Both the position numbers and the translations under genes were made by a program. A DNA stretch of 64,000 nucleotides. Source: Actinomyces sp. oral taxon 448 str. F0400 (GTDB lineage: Bacteria > Actinomycetota > Actinomycetes > Actinomycetales > Actinomycetaceae). The DNA lies in NCBI RefSeq assembly GCF_000220835.1, contig NZ_GL985606.1:2200330-2264329 (forward strand), in the 5' to 3' direction. The notes under the pieces are model-generated. The model was given only the letters and a program-made list of their open reading frames with translations, ran no database searches and had not been told where the DNA came from. Positions 40,433 through 48,717 of this stretch are shown piece after piece. Each line of letters begins with the position of its first letter. The first letter of the stretch is position 1.

Positions 40433-40948
40433 ATGGGCAGGAAGAGCAGAGGCAGGGGCGCGCACGCGGGCGCGACCCCGGCCATCAGAGCGCTCGACGA
40501 CGCCGATGCGCCCCACGAAATACTGACCTACACCCACGACGACCGCTGCGAGCTCGGCTTCGGACCCGAGGCCGCCCGGGCGCTCGGGGAGGATCCCGCT
40601 GCGGTTCTCAAGACGCTGCTGGTGGGCGAGGACGGTGAGGACCGCGACGTCGGCGTATGCGTCATCCCCGTTGATCGCCGGCTGAGTCTCAAGGCCGCGG
40701 CGCATGCGCTGGGACTCAAGAAGGTCTCTCTGATCGAGCCGTCCGCCGCCGAGCGGATCACGGGATACGTCGTCGGTGGAATCTCCCCGCTGGGCCACAG
40801 GCGGCGTCTGCCGACGATGATCGACGATTCCGTCAAGGCCCTGGACCGGGTCGTGGTCTCGGGCGGACGACGCGGCATGAGCATCGCGCTCGCCCCGGCG
40901 GATCTGGCATCGGTCTCGGGCGGTGCGTTCGCACCACTGACCGCCTGA
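40433..40948 (+). CDS. ybaK: Cys-tRNA(Pro)/Cys-tRNA(Cys) deacylase YbaK
   Basis: 171-residue trans-editing protein of the YbaK/ProX-like superfamily that hydrolyses Cys-tRNA(Pro). Conserved VLKTLLVGEDG, VIPVDRRLSLKAAAHALGLKKV (containing the key Lys) and GYVVGGISPLGHRRRLPT match the family throughout. Stand-alone gene with a hairpin downstream. Confidence 0.92.
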   Translation: MGRKSRGRGAHAGATPAIRALDDADAPHEILTYTHDDRCELGFGPEAARALGEDPAAVLKTLLVGEDGEDRDVGVCVIPVDRRLSLKAAAHALGLKKVSLIEPSAAERITGYVVGGISPLGHRRRLPTMIDDSVKALDRVVVSGGRRGMSIALAPADLASVSGGAFAPLTA

Positions 40949-40957
40949 GAGCGCGAG

Positions 40958-40979
40958 CGGGCCGCCGGCCGGTGGCCCG
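40958..40979. terminator. Bidirectional terminator between ybaK and yccF
   Basis: CGGGCC and GGCCCG, six base pairs with a 10-base GC-rich loop, filling the 34-base gap between two converging stops. Confidence 0.45.
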
Positions 40980-40982
40980 TGA

Positions 40983-41366
40983 TCACACGATTCCGCGGCC
41001 CGAGACGATTCTCTTGCCGAAGGGGAAGCAGGTCACCGGGATCATCTTGAGGTTGGCGATCGCCAGTGGGATGCCGATGATGGTGATGGCCTGGGCGGCA
41101 GCGGTGGTGATGTGGCCGATGGCGAGCCACAGGCCCGCCACGAGGAACCAGATGATGTTGGACAGGCCGCTCATCACGCCGGCCTCCGGCGTCTCGACAA
41201 CCTCGCGTCCGAAGGGCCACAGGGCATAGCCGGCGATGCGGAAGGAGGCGATCCCCGCCGGAATCGTGATGATGACGATGCAGGCGAGGACGCCGAAGAA
41301 CACGTATCCCAAGAAGAGCCAGAAACCGCCGAAAACGACCCAGATAATGTTGAGCAGTGTGCGCAT
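40983..41366 (-). CDS. yccF: YccF-family membrane protein
   Basis: 127-residue inner-membrane protein with the two-fold repeated YccF pattern: NIIWVVFGGFWLFLGYVFFG then IPAGIASFRIAGYALWPFGR, repeated as NIIWFLVAGLWLAIGHITTA and IPLAIANLKMIPVTCFPFGK. Function unknown. ATG 41366 gives the conserved N-terminus MRTLLNIIW; in-frame upstream codons (to 41384) lack a ribosome-binding site. Confidence 0.88.
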   Translation of the reverse strand: MRTLLNIIWVVFGGFWLFLGYVFFGVLACIVIITIPAGIASFRIAGYALWPFGREVVETPEAGVMSGLSNIIWFLVAGLWLAIGHITTAAAQAITIIGIPLAIANLKMIPVTCFPFGKRIVSGRGIV

Positions 41367-41489
41367 AGGGCATGTGTACATCACCGGCCGCGCGAAGCTC
41401 TCATCCTCTGGCAGGAGGAGGCTGGAGCACGAGCGGCATGCAGGAGGGGGCCGTGCACGCGATCCCGGGAGAGGAGGACGGCCGACGCC

Positions 41490-42410
41490 TCACCAGAACA
41501 CGCGCTGGGCGATGGCGTCCGCGAAATTGTTCAGGGCGTCCGGCGCGGAGCCGAGGTAGAGGCCGGCGTCGATGAGCGAGACCTCCATGAGGTAGAAGCC
41601 GCCCTGTCCGTCTTCGACGACGTCGACGCGGTTGAACAGGAGCTGGATATCACGTCCGGAGCGCTCCTTGATCAGGCCGTGGATGGCCTTGCGGACCTTC
41701 TCACCCCACAACCACTCCTGCTCGCTGGGCTCGCGGGCGGTGACGATTTCCTCGTGCACTTCGTCGGTGGAGCGGAAGGAGGGGTGGAGCATAGGAGCCT
41801 TCTCCACCGCATGCGACAGCACACCGTTGAAGTAGACCAGAGAGAGCTCGCCCTTGCGGTCGACCTCCTCGAGGTAGCGCTGGACCATAACCGACCGGCC
41901 CCGCCCGAGATGGTGCATGGTGTCATTGATCGCCTCGGAGCGCGACCGCGCGTCCGTGGCGGTGTAGCGGCCGGTCCCGCGTCCGCCGGAGGAGACCGCG
42001 GGCTTGACGACGAAGTCGCCGTGGGCGGGGAAACGCGTGTGCACCTGGTGCTTGGAGTACCCAGCGCTCGGCTCCAGCCAGATGGTCGGGATCATGGGGA
42101 CTCCGAGCTCGGCCAGACGCGAAAGGTAGTGCTTGTCGGAGTTCCACTCCACGACGTCGGGATGGTTGGTCAAGCGCGGCATCAGCCGGGACCAAGTCAG
42201 GAAGTCGGCGTAGTTGCGCTTCTTGGCGTAGTCGCGCACCGAGCGCAGGACGACGACGCCGGCATCATCCCAGTTGACGCTCGGGTCGTTCCATACGGCC
42301 ACCCGCGGCTCGATGCCCCGCTCGCGCAGGGCGTCGGGCAGACCACGGTCATCATCGTCGAGCATGGGGTAGTCGGCGCAGGTCGCGAGCGTCACAATCG
42401 GGCTGGTCAC
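41490..42410 (-). CDS. ATP-grasp domain ligase, substrate unknown
   Basis: 306-residue protein of the ATP-grasp fold, most like the RimK/DcsG-type small ligases. N-terminal VTLATCADYPMLDDDDRGLPDALRER, then VVVLRSVRDY, NSDKHYLSRLAELGVPMIPT, the ATP-binding KPAVSSGGRGTGRY, and near the end YLMEVSLIDAGLYLG with metal-binding Glu. Such enzymes join a carboxylate to an amine or thiol through acyl phosphate. It lies between yccF and a divergent proline iminopeptidase; no pathway is evident. GTG 42410 is chosen over an open frame to 42536. Confidence 0.82.
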   Translation of the reverse strand: MTSPIVTLATCADYPMLDDDDRGLPDALRERGIEPRVAVWNDPSVNWDDAGVVVLRSVRDYAKKRNYADFLTWSRLMPRLTNHPDVVEWNSDKHYLSRLAELGVPMIPTIWLEPSAGYSKHQVHTRFPAHGDFVVKPAVSSGGRGTGRYTATDARSRSEAINDTMHHLGRGRSVMVQRYLEEVDRKGELSLVYFNGVLSHAVEKAPMLHPSFRSTDEVHEEIVTAREPSEQEWLWGEKVRKAIHGLIKERSGRDIQLLFNRVDVVEDGQGGFYLMEVSLIDAGLYLGSAPDALNNFADAIAQRVFW

Positions 42411-42542
42411 GTGTCCACCGTACCGCGACACGAGCCATTGACGTGCGCGTCCGCGCCGTAACGGGGCTGATGCCCCGCGGCCATCGACGTGCTGACACCG
42501 GTACCGCATCCGAGGGACGAAGCCATCAGCCATCATGCATCC

Positions 42543-43667
42543 ATGACTGCATCCTTCACATCATCCCCAGCGCCCTCCGCGGCGCCGCTCGCCCGCGCCC
42601 AGCAGCTGCGCGTCCCGTACCCGCCGATTGAACCGACGGCCTCGGGCCTGCTCGATGTCGGGGAAGGACAGCGCGTGCACTGGGAGACCTGCGGCCGTCC
42701 CGAGGGGATCCCGGCGGTCTTCGTCCACGGCGGGCCCGGGGGCGCCTGCAGCCCGGACCATCGCCGGGTCTTCGATCCGGAGCGGTACCGCATCATCCTG
42801 TTCGATCAGCGCGGATGCGGGCGCTCGCGGCCCCACGCCTCGGAACCGGAGTCCGACCTGCGGGTGAACACAACCTGGCATCTCGTGGCGGACATGGAGA
42901 GGCTGCGCGAACACCTGGGTGTGGAGCGCTGGCTCGTCTTCGGCGGCTCCTGGGGGTCCGCCCTGGCGCTGGCCTACGCCCAGACCCATCCGGAGCGCGT
43001 CCTCGGCCTCGTTCTGCGGGGAGTATTCACTCTGCGCAAACGCGAGCTCGACTGGTACTACGAGGCCGGGGGCGCGGACATGGTATGGCCCGACGAGTGG
43101 GAGCGTTTCGTGGCGACCGCCGGCACGAACGTGGAGCCCGGCGGCTTCATCGAGCGCTATCACGAGCTGCTCACCGACCCCGACCCCGCCGTGCACGGCC
43201 CGGCGGGAATCGCCTGGACGACCTGGGAGGCGGCGACCTCCACGCTCGTGCGCGACCAGGCGCACGTCGACGAAGTCCAGGACCCCGCCTACGCCATCGC
43301 CTTCGCCCGCATCGAGAACCACTTCTTCCTCCACCGCGGCTGGATGGAGGACGGCCGACTCATCGATGGCGCGCACGTGCTGACCGAGTACGGCATTCCC
43401 GGCGTCATCGTCCAGGGCCGCTACGACATGTGCTGCCCCATCGGGACGGCCTGGGCCCTTCACCGCGCCTGGCCGCAGGCCGAGCTGCGCATCTCGCCGA
43501 CGGCGGGGCACTCCTACGCCGAGCCGCAGACGCTGTCCGCGCTCCTCGATGCCACCGACCGCTTCGCCGCCGACGAACTCGGGACGGCCGGTTTCGGGAG
43601 GCGGACCCGTCCCGCGTCCGGTCGGAATCTCGGAACCATTCCTGAGACTTCCCGCACATCGGGATGA
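42543..43667 (+). CDS. pip: Proline iminopeptidase
   Basis: 374-residue alpha/beta hydrolase of peptidase family S33 that removes N-terminal proline. Oxyanion motif HGGPGGACSPDHRRVFDP, DQRGCGRSRPH, nucleophile elbow GGSWGSALALAYAQTHPE, then the cap domain and the Asp/His in VIVQGRYDMCCP and PTAGHSYAE. ATG 42543 fits the family; the ribosome-binding site is poor. The tail of about 30 residues beyond the fold is Arg/Thr/Ser-rich. Confidence 0.92.
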   Translation: MTASFTSSPAPSAAPLARAQQLRVPYPPIEPTASGLLDVGEGQRVHWETCGRPEGIPAVFVHGGPGGACSPDHRRVFDPERYRIILFDQRGCGRSRPHASEPESDLRVNTTWHLVADMERLREHLGVERWLVFGGSWGSALALAYAQTHPERVLGLVLRGVFTLRKRELDWYYEAGGADMVWPDEWERFVATAGTNVEPGGFIERYHELLTDPDPAVHGPAGIAWTTWEAATSTLVRDQAHVDEVQDPAYAIAFARIENHFFLHRGWMEDGRLIDGAHVLTEYGIPGVIVQGRYDMCCPIGTAWALHRAWPQAELRISPTAGHSYAEPQTLSALLDATDRFAADELGTAGFGRRTRPASGRNLGTIPETSRTSG

Positions 43668-43749
43668 TTCCGCACCTCAGGGATTGGACTCGTCCGCCTC
43701 CAGGACGTAGAGTCGACTTCTGTCATCGGGCGCATGCGCGTGAGGACAT

Positions 43750-43823
43750 GCCTCCTTAGCTCAGTTGGTTAGAGCACCTGACTCTTAATCAGGGTGTCCA
43801 GGGTTCGAGTCCCTGAGGGGGTA
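43750..43823 (+). tRNA. tRNA-Lys(CTT), copy 1
   Basis: Complete cloverleaf, anticodon CTT in GACTCTTAATC. Acceptor GCCTCCT against AGGGGGT gives a T4-G69 wobble and a G1-U72 pair. CCA follows directly at 43824-43826. Confidence 0.95.
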
Positions 43824-43869
43824 CCATCGTCGGGTCCCATTGCGGGGCGAGGCGGTGACCATGAACCAT

Positions 43870-43943
43870 TCCTCCTTAGCTCAGTTGGTTAGAGCACCTG
43901 ACTCTTAATCAGGGTGTCCAGGGTTCGAGTCCCTGAGGAGGTA
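43870..43943 (+). tRNA. tRNA-Lys(CTT), copy 2
   Basis: Same body as copy 1, 46 bases downstream. The acceptor reads TCCTCCT against AGGAGGT, so positions 2-7 pair fully but position 1 is T facing T. The genome has CTA where copy 1 has CCA. Confidence 0.9.
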
Positions 43944-44276
43944 CTACGCACGGGGATGTCGTGCCCATGGCTGTGCGGTGCGCTTGCGACGTGCAGGGCC
44001 GGAACGGTTCGTCGCTCGCATGACTCCCGGTCGATTCATCGTGCCGTCTGTCCGTGCGTCGGGAATACTCCCACCACCTTGAGCGTTCCCCCCTGCGTCG
44101 GTCGTAGGGACCGCAACGGTTTCGCGCGGACCTCCCGACCACCGGGTGCCGGCTCGTCACATCAGCCGCGCCATGACGGCTTCCCATCAGCCACCCATCG
44201 CCGGGTCGCAGGAGATACCTGCATTCCGCCCGGCCTCGAAGGGCCCATATGCGGGCCGTGAAGACACAAGGAGAAC
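43944..44276. other. Gene-free stretch after the tRNA-Lys pair
   Basis: About 333 bases. No convincing reading frame, repeat or hairpin terminator found; it presumably holds the promoter of the 56-residue gene that follows. Confidence 0.4.
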
Positions 44277-44447
44277 ATGATGAAGACGCAGAGTCGCACG
44301 ATCGAGCCCGCCCACCGCGAGGCCGCGGAGCGGGAGCTGATCGCAGCTCGTGCCGAGTTGAGCTCCCTGGGCTCGGCCGCATCGCCCTCACGTATCGAGC
44401 GCGCTCTCGAGCGCGTCCAGGCCGCGCAGCGGGCTCTGGCTGCCTGA
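44277..44447 (+). CDS. Small basic/helical protein, 56 residues, unknown
   Basis: Reads MMKTQSRTIEPAHREAAERE then an Ala/Glu/Arg-rich helix, ending in ERVQAAQRALAA. An excellent AAGGAG lies 4 bases before the first ATG (7 before the second) and third positions are strongly GC-biased, so it is very likely translated. Predicted mostly alpha-helical, with a heptad-like pattern in two halves split by a Ser/Gly/Pro loop (LSSLGSAASPS): a possible helical hairpin. I recognise no family. It lies between tRNA-Lys and tRNA-Leu. Confidence 0.7.
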   Translation: MMKTQSRTIEPAHREAAERELIAARAELSSLGSAASPSRIERALERVQAAQRALAA

Positions 44448-44657
44448 GCCCCCGCTCGCCCACGACGCGTCCGGCGGGCCGTGGCAACGTTCGAGGCGGC
44501 ATCGGCGGGCGCTTCGCCGCTTCGAGGAGCCTCCACGTCATGCCCCCCGCCGTCGCCGCCTCGGCAAGGGGACGACCAGCGCACTGAAGCGTCGGGAAGG
44601 ACGGCTGCGAGGCGAGCATCGGACACGACGAGCGCGAGCAGGTAGGCTGGGGCCACG

Positions 44658-44739
44658 GCGCGAGTGGCGGAATTGGTAGACGCCCCAGATTTAGGTTCTG
44701 GTGCCTTCGGGCGTGAGGGTTCGAATCCCTTCTTGCGCA
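44658..44739 (+). tRNA. tRNA-Leu(TAG)
   Basis: 82-base class II tRNA: acceptor GCGCGAG/CTTGCGC, anticodon TAG in CAGATTTAGGTTCTG, a variable arm (TGCCTTCGGGCG) and T-arm with GGTTCGAATCC. Encodes no full CCA. Confidence 0.96.
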
Positions 44740-44831
44740 CCCCGCTCCCGTCCCCGCTGCCGGGCTCGGCCCAATTTCGCACCGATCCGGCCGTATTTCG
44801 CGCCCAAGCCGACCTGGAGCTCATCGTCCTC

Positions 44832-44863
44832 CGCCCGCTGCGGACGGACGCCCGCAGCGGGCG
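44832..44863. terminator. Strong bidirectional hairpin
   Basis: A perfect 12-base-pair stem (CGCCCGCTGCGG with CCGCAGCGGGCG) and 8-base loop, between tRNA-Leu (plus) and the end of the PASTA lipoprotein gene (minus). It can end both. Confidence 0.65.
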
Positions 44864-44909
44864 CACCCCATCCGGTGCGCGGAGACGACGAATACCTCAC
44901 GCGAGCAGC

Positions 44910-45632
44910 TCACTTCTCGCAGGCGATCCCGTCGTGGTCGCGATCCAGACCGGGCCGATAGCCGGGTTCGCCCTGGTACAGCGGAGCCGCTCCCGCAGCC
45001 TTCGCCTCCTTGCAGCTTCTGTAGTACACACCCCCCGGTTCGGGTTCCTGGGGCTGAGCGGGTTCGGGTGCGGGTTCGGGTTCCTGGGGCTGAGCCGGCT
45101 CGGGTGCGGGTTCGGGTTCCTGGGGCTGAGCCGGCTCGGGTGCGGGTTCGGGTTCCTGGGCCTGAGCCGGCTCGGGTGCGGACTCCGGCTCCGTGGCCAC
45201 CGCCGATGCGGAGGCGGATGCGTCCGCGCGATCGTGGCGGACCATCAGAGTGATCGGTTGATCCACGGGGGCCTGCGTGTCCGCCTGCGGACCCTGCGCG
45301 GTCACCGTCCAGTCGCTCTCCTCCTGCACGGTCTCCTCGCCGTCGACATCCGCGTACGTCGGCTTCTCAGTGAACCCGGCCTCCTTGAGGGTATCGGCCG
45401 CTGCATCGCCCTTCATACCGACGACGTTCGGAACCGCAACCGTCACCTGTCGGGTGGGAGTGGGGCTGGAACTCGCGGATGCGGTGGCAGTGACGCGCGC
45501 AGCGGGCTCGCTGCAGCCGGCGAGCACCGGAACGATAACGATGACGAGAGCGAGGAGTCGGGCGCTGACGGGCAGCGCCCGAATCCTCGAAGGCTGCGGA
45601 CGAATCCCATGGGGCCTGGGCACGATCGGCAT
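44910..45632 (-). CDS. Lipoprotein with PASTA domain, EPAPEPAQPQ repeats and Excalibur domain
   Basis: 240 residues: signal sequence with lipobox VLAGC (Cys near 40), a Ser/Thr linker, one PASTA domain (about 65-130; VTVAVPNVVGMKGDAAADTL), four 12-residue repeats of the EPAPEPAQPQEP type (about 150-198), and a C-terminal Excalibur calcium-binding motif DRDHDGIACEK with Cys pair. PASTA binds muropeptides in other proteins and Excalibur is a cell-surface module, so a surface protein spanning the wall is likely. AAGGAG lies 7 bases before ATG 45632. Confidence 0.87.
   Translation of the reverse strand: MPIVPRPHGIRPQPSRIRALPVSARLLALVIVIVPVLAGCSEPAARVTATASASSSPTPTRQVTVAVPNVVGMKGDAAADTLKEAGFTEKPTYADVDGEETVQEESDWTVTAQGPQADTQAPVDQPITLMVRHDRADASASASAVATEPESAPEPAQAQEPEPAPEPAQPQEPEPAPEPAQPQEPEPAPEPAQPQEPEPGGVYYRSCKEAKAAGAAPLYQGEPGYRPGLDRDHDGIACEK
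45038..45181. repeat. Four tandem 36-base repeats inside the PASTA lipoprotein gene
   Basis: Units start at 45038, 45074, 45110 and 45146 (GTTCGGGTTCCTGG...). The second and third are identical, the first and fourth differ at a few bases. Each encodes 12 residues of the Pro/Glu spacer. Likely to vary in copy number by slippage. Confidence 0.9.
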
Positions 45633-45670
45633 GACGCACTCCTTAAGATGTGAAGAACCAAGACCCTCTA

Positions 45671-45698
45671 AATATAAACATACACATTGCTAGATCAA
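45671..45698 (-). promoter_or_regulatory. Promoter of the PASTA/Excalibur lipoprotein gene
   Basis: On the minus strand TTGATC and TATATT are 16 bases apart, within an AT-rich patch (about 45655-45722), with the -10 about 38 bases before the start codon. The 178-base divergent spacer also serves rph. Confidence 0.6.
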
Positions 45699-45811
45699 TC
45701 CTAGAATTTAAGTTTTTAGGAGATCGTGACCTGCTTCGCGGACTGTTCCCGCACGGTCACCGTCTCCGCGAGCGATGAGGTCGATGCCCCGGAGGCGGGT
45801 AGCCTGGCGCC

Positions 45812-46606
45812 GTGACTGACACCGGAACCCGCAAAGACGGGCGCGCCGCCGATGAACTGCGCCCCGTCACCATCACCCGACACTGGCTGGACCACGGCGA
45901 GGGCTCGGTGCTCATCGAGTTCGGCCGCACCCGCGTCCTGTGCGTGGCTTCCTTCACCGAAGGCGTGCCGCGCTGGCGCAAGGGCGGAGGCGAGGGCTGG
46001 GTGACGGCCGAGTACGCCATGCTCCCCCGCGCGGGCTCCGAGCGCAGCGGCCGGGAATCGGTACGCGGAAGGATCGGCGGTCGCACCCACGAGATCTCCC
46101 GGCTTATCGGCCGGTCCCTACGTGGCATCATCGACGTCGCCGCCCTGGGGGAGAACACGATCGCTCTGGATTGCGACGTCCTCCAGGCCGACGGCGGCAC
46201 CCGTACCGCCGCCATCACCGGTGCGTACGTGGCCCTGGCCGACGCCATCGCCTGGGGCACGGCGGGCGGGCACATCCGGCCGCGAGCCGGCAGGCCGGTC
46301 CTGTCGGACTCGCTGAGCGCGATCAGCGTCGGCATTATCGACGGCACTGCCTGCCTGGACCTGCCTTACGAGGAGGACGTACGCGCCCACACCGACATGA
46401 ACGTCGTCCAGACCGGTGACGGGCACTTCATCGAGGTGCAGGGCACGGCCGAGCACGTCCCCTTCGACCGCGATGAGCTGTGCGCCCTGCTGGATCTGGC
46501 CGCCAAGGGCAACACCGAACTGGCGGCCCTCCAGACGAAGGCCCTGTCCGGCCCGGCGGACGTCCCCTTCACCGTGCGCTCCACCGACGACGGGACTGGA
46601 GCATGA
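45812..46606 (+). CDS. rph: Ribonuclease PH
   Basis: 264-residue phosphorolytic 3' exonuclease trimming tRNA precursors. [73 protein letters not shown] and the C-terminal [15 protein letters not shown] are all standard. GTG start at 45812. It overlaps rdgB as ATGA. Conserved actinobacterial pair. Confidence 0.96.
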   Translation: MTDTGTRKDGRAADELRPVTITRHWLDHGEGSVLIEFGRTRVLCVASFTEGVPRWRKGGGEGWVTAEYAMLPRAGSERSGRESVRGRIGGRTHEISRLIGRSLRGIIDVAALGENTIALDCDVLQADGGTRTAAITGAYVALADAIAWGTAGGHIRPRAGRPVLSDSLSAISVGIIDGTACLDLPYEEDVRAHTDMNVVQTGDGHFIEVQGTAEHVPFDRDELCALLDLAAKGNTELAALQTKALSGPADVPFTVRSTDDGTGA

Positions 46607-47280
46607 CGCCTCCCATCACGGCGGTCCCGCAAGGCGCGCGCCTCGTCCTGGCCACGCGCAACCCCGGCAAGCTGGCCGAGTTGCGGGCGATCCTGGCGCC
46701 ACTCGTGCCCGGTCTGGACCCGTCCTCGATCATCTCGGCAGCCACCGCGGGCGTCCCCGAGCCCGTCGAGGACGGACTCACCTTCACGGCCAATGCCGAG
46801 ATCAAGGCCCGCGCCCTGGCGGACGGCACCGGCCTTCCTGCCGTCGCCGACGACTCGGGCCTATGCGTAGATGTCCTCGGCGGCTCCCCGGGCATCTTCT
46901 CGGCCCGCTGGTCGGGTCGACACGGCGACGACGCGGCGAACCTGCACCTGCTGCTGAACCAACTTACCGACGTGACGGATCCGCACCGCACGGCGCGCTT
47001 CACATGCGCCGCCGTGCTGATCGCACCGGGTCCGGATCCGGGCGATGAGCCGGCTGTCACCATCATCGAGCGATCGATGGAGGGACGGCTGCTGGGCGAG
47101 CCCCGCGGCGGGGGCGGCTTCGGCTACGACCCGATCTTCGTGCCCGTTCAGGAGGACGCACCCGGCGGCGCCGGGCGGACGACGGCGCAGATGAGTGCGA
47201 TCGAGAAGAGTGCGATCTCCCACCGCGGTCAGGCGTTCCGCGAGCTGGCGCCCGTACTGGCAGAGCTGCTGGCATCCTGA
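46603..47280 (+). CDS. rdgB: dITP/XTP pyrophosphatase (RdgB/HAM1)
   Basis: 225-residue enzyme cleaving ITP, dITP and XTP to monophosphates to keep deaminated purines out of nucleic acids. [54 protein letters not shown] and [14 protein letters not shown] are intact. ATG overlaps the rph stop by 4 bases, hence translational coupling. Confidence 0.95.
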   Translation: MTPPITAVPQGARLVLATRNPGKLAELRAILAPLVPGLDPSSIISAATAGVPEPVEDGLTFTANAEIKARALADGTGLPAVADDSGLCVDVLGGSPGIFSARWSGRHGDDAANLHLLLNQLTDVTDPHRTARFTCAAVLIAPGPDPGDEPAVTIIERSMEGRLLGEPRGGGGFGYDPIFVPVQEDAPGGAGRTTAQMSAIEKSAISHRGQAFRELAPVLAELLAS

Positions 47281-47396
47281 AGAGCAAGGGCCTCAAGAGA
47301 GGACCGCACGTGACGGCTGGTCCCGCGGCACCCCGCCCGAGGCCCTGGACCATCCGCCGCCCCCACTCCGCGCCCGACAGCGGGAGCGGACCGCCC

Positions 47397-47903
47397 TCAC
47401 CCATCATCGACGGGCCGGTCCGGGGCCTGTCGGTTCTCCTCGGCGTCGAGCCTGCGCTGGACCGGCTCGGGCACCAGCGAGTCGTGAGCCTTGGCATAGC
47501 CGTACAAGCAGCGCCACCCCGCCTGGAGAACAACGAGGAAAGCCGCCAATACCGGAGCGAAGGACGCGAACGCTCCGCCGGCCAATCCGTGTCCGACCGT
47601 CCACACGATCCACGTGGTGCCGATGACGATTCCGCCCTCGGGCCATAGGGCTTCGAGGTGGTCGCGGCCGCGTCTCAATCCCCATGCCACCGGCCATGCG
47701 AGGGCGATGGAACCGACCCCGCGGACGAGCAGCCCGAGGGTCCGCGAGGTCTCGTGCGCCGAAGCGGCCGTGAAGAGGGCCACGAGCGACACCGTCACCA
47801 GATCAGCCGGAACGACGAGCCACCACCGGGTGCGCCGCCCCCGGGTCCAGGGGCGATCCGGTCCATCGGGGACGGCGGGCATGTAGCGCACCGGTACCGT
47901 CAC
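47397..47903 (-). CDS. DUF3054 family membrane protein
   Basis: 168 residues with four TM helices, the first beginning VVPADLVTVSLVALFTAASAHE, then AWPVAWGLRR, WPEGGIVIGTTWIVWTVGHG and FVVLQAGWRCLYGY-like segment; matches the DUF3054 pattern. Function unknown. GTG start at 47903 just after the MBL gene ends (1 base apart), so it is cotranscribed with murI and the MBL gene. Convergent with rdgB. The Arg/Asp-rich C-terminus is cytosolic. Confidence 0.72.
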   Translation of the reverse strand: MTVPVRYMPAVPDGPDRPWTRGRRTRWWLVVPADLVTVSLVALFTAASAHETSRTLGLLVRGVGSIALAWPVAWGLRRGRDHLEALWPEGGIVIGTTWIVWTVGHGLAGGAFASFAPVLAAFLVVLQAGWRCLYGYAKAHDSLVPEPVQRRLDAEENRQAPDRPVDDG

Positions 47904-47904
47904 C

Positions 47905-48717
47905 TCAGACCTGCCAGCTGGCCCCCGAGGTCGCGGCCTCGAGCGGTCCGGAGTAGACCTCGGCGGCCTCCTTGAGCGTGTCGGCCGGATCCGTCCACGG
48001 CTGGATGTGGGTCAGCACGAGGCCGCCCGCGGGCGTACGCCCACCCTCACCGCTCGTGCCCGCGGCGAGCTCGCCGGCGCGCCTGCCGGTCAAATGCATC
48101 CCGCGATAGGTGTCGCGCCCCTCCAGGAAGGCGGCCTCGGACAGCAGCAGATCGACGCCGTCGGACATGGCCTCCGCACCGGAGCACAGGTCAGTGTCCC
48201 CGGTGAAGGCCAGACTCACCATCCGTCGCCCATCCCGGCCAGGCCCCTCGATGCGGTAGCCGTAGGCCTCCACCGGATGCAGGGCGGTGTAGGGAGTGAT
48301 CGTCATCGGTCCCACCCGCACCGTCTCGCCCGCCACAGCCGTGCGGAAGGAGAACTCGGAGGCGTAGGTCTCCTCGGGCGCGGTGCCGTCGACACCGTTC
48401 AGGCGCGTCCGCAGCTCGCTGGGCCCCAGGGTGAGCACGGGCCCCAACGCTCCGGTCGGGTTCCACCGTCGGAAGACGTGCATGCCCACGAGGTCGACCA
48501 TGTGGTCGGCGTGGCAGTGGGAGATCGCGATCGCATCCAAGTCGGCCGGGTCGAGATAGTGCAGCATCTGCCCCATCGACCCCGGCCCCAGGTCCAGGAT
48601 CATCGACCACGTCCGCTCCCCGTCCGGGCCCGGGCCGTCGGCCTGCACGAGGTAGGAGGAGGCCGAGGAATCGGGACCGGACATGCTTCCGGCGCAGCCG
48701 ATGACCGTGAGCTTCAT
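47905..48717 (-). CDS. Metallo-beta-lactamase fold hydrolase (Rv1339-like phosphodiesterase family)
   Basis: 270-residue MBL-fold protein. Zinc motif [17 protein letters not shown] (HxHxDH), [18 protein letters not shown] (Asp), [11 protein letters not shown] and the final His in [10 protein letters not shown]. The homologue in the same place in mycobacteria (after murI, before rph) is reported as an atypical cAMP phosphodiesterase, so a cyclic-nucleotide or tRNase Z-like role is a fair guess. The start overlaps the murI stop as ATGA. Confidence 0.87.
   Translation of the reverse strand: MKLTVIGCAGSMSGPDSSASSYLVQADGPGPDGERTWSMILDLGPGSMGQMLHYLDPADLDAIAISHCHADHMVDLVGMHVFRRWNPTGALGPVLTLGPSELRTRLNGVDGTAPEETYASEFSFRTAVAGETVRVGPMTITPYTALHPVEAYGYRIEGPGRDGRRMVSLAFTGDTDLCSGAEAMSDGVDLLLSEAAFLEGRDTYRGMHLTGRRAGELAAGTSGEGGRTPAGGLVLTHIQPWTDPADTLKEAAEVYSGPLEAATSGASWQV

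Noticed and set aside
45038-45181. Four 36-base repeats, CRISPR-like in period
   Set aside because: They are contiguous without spacers and lie in frame in a protein repeat.
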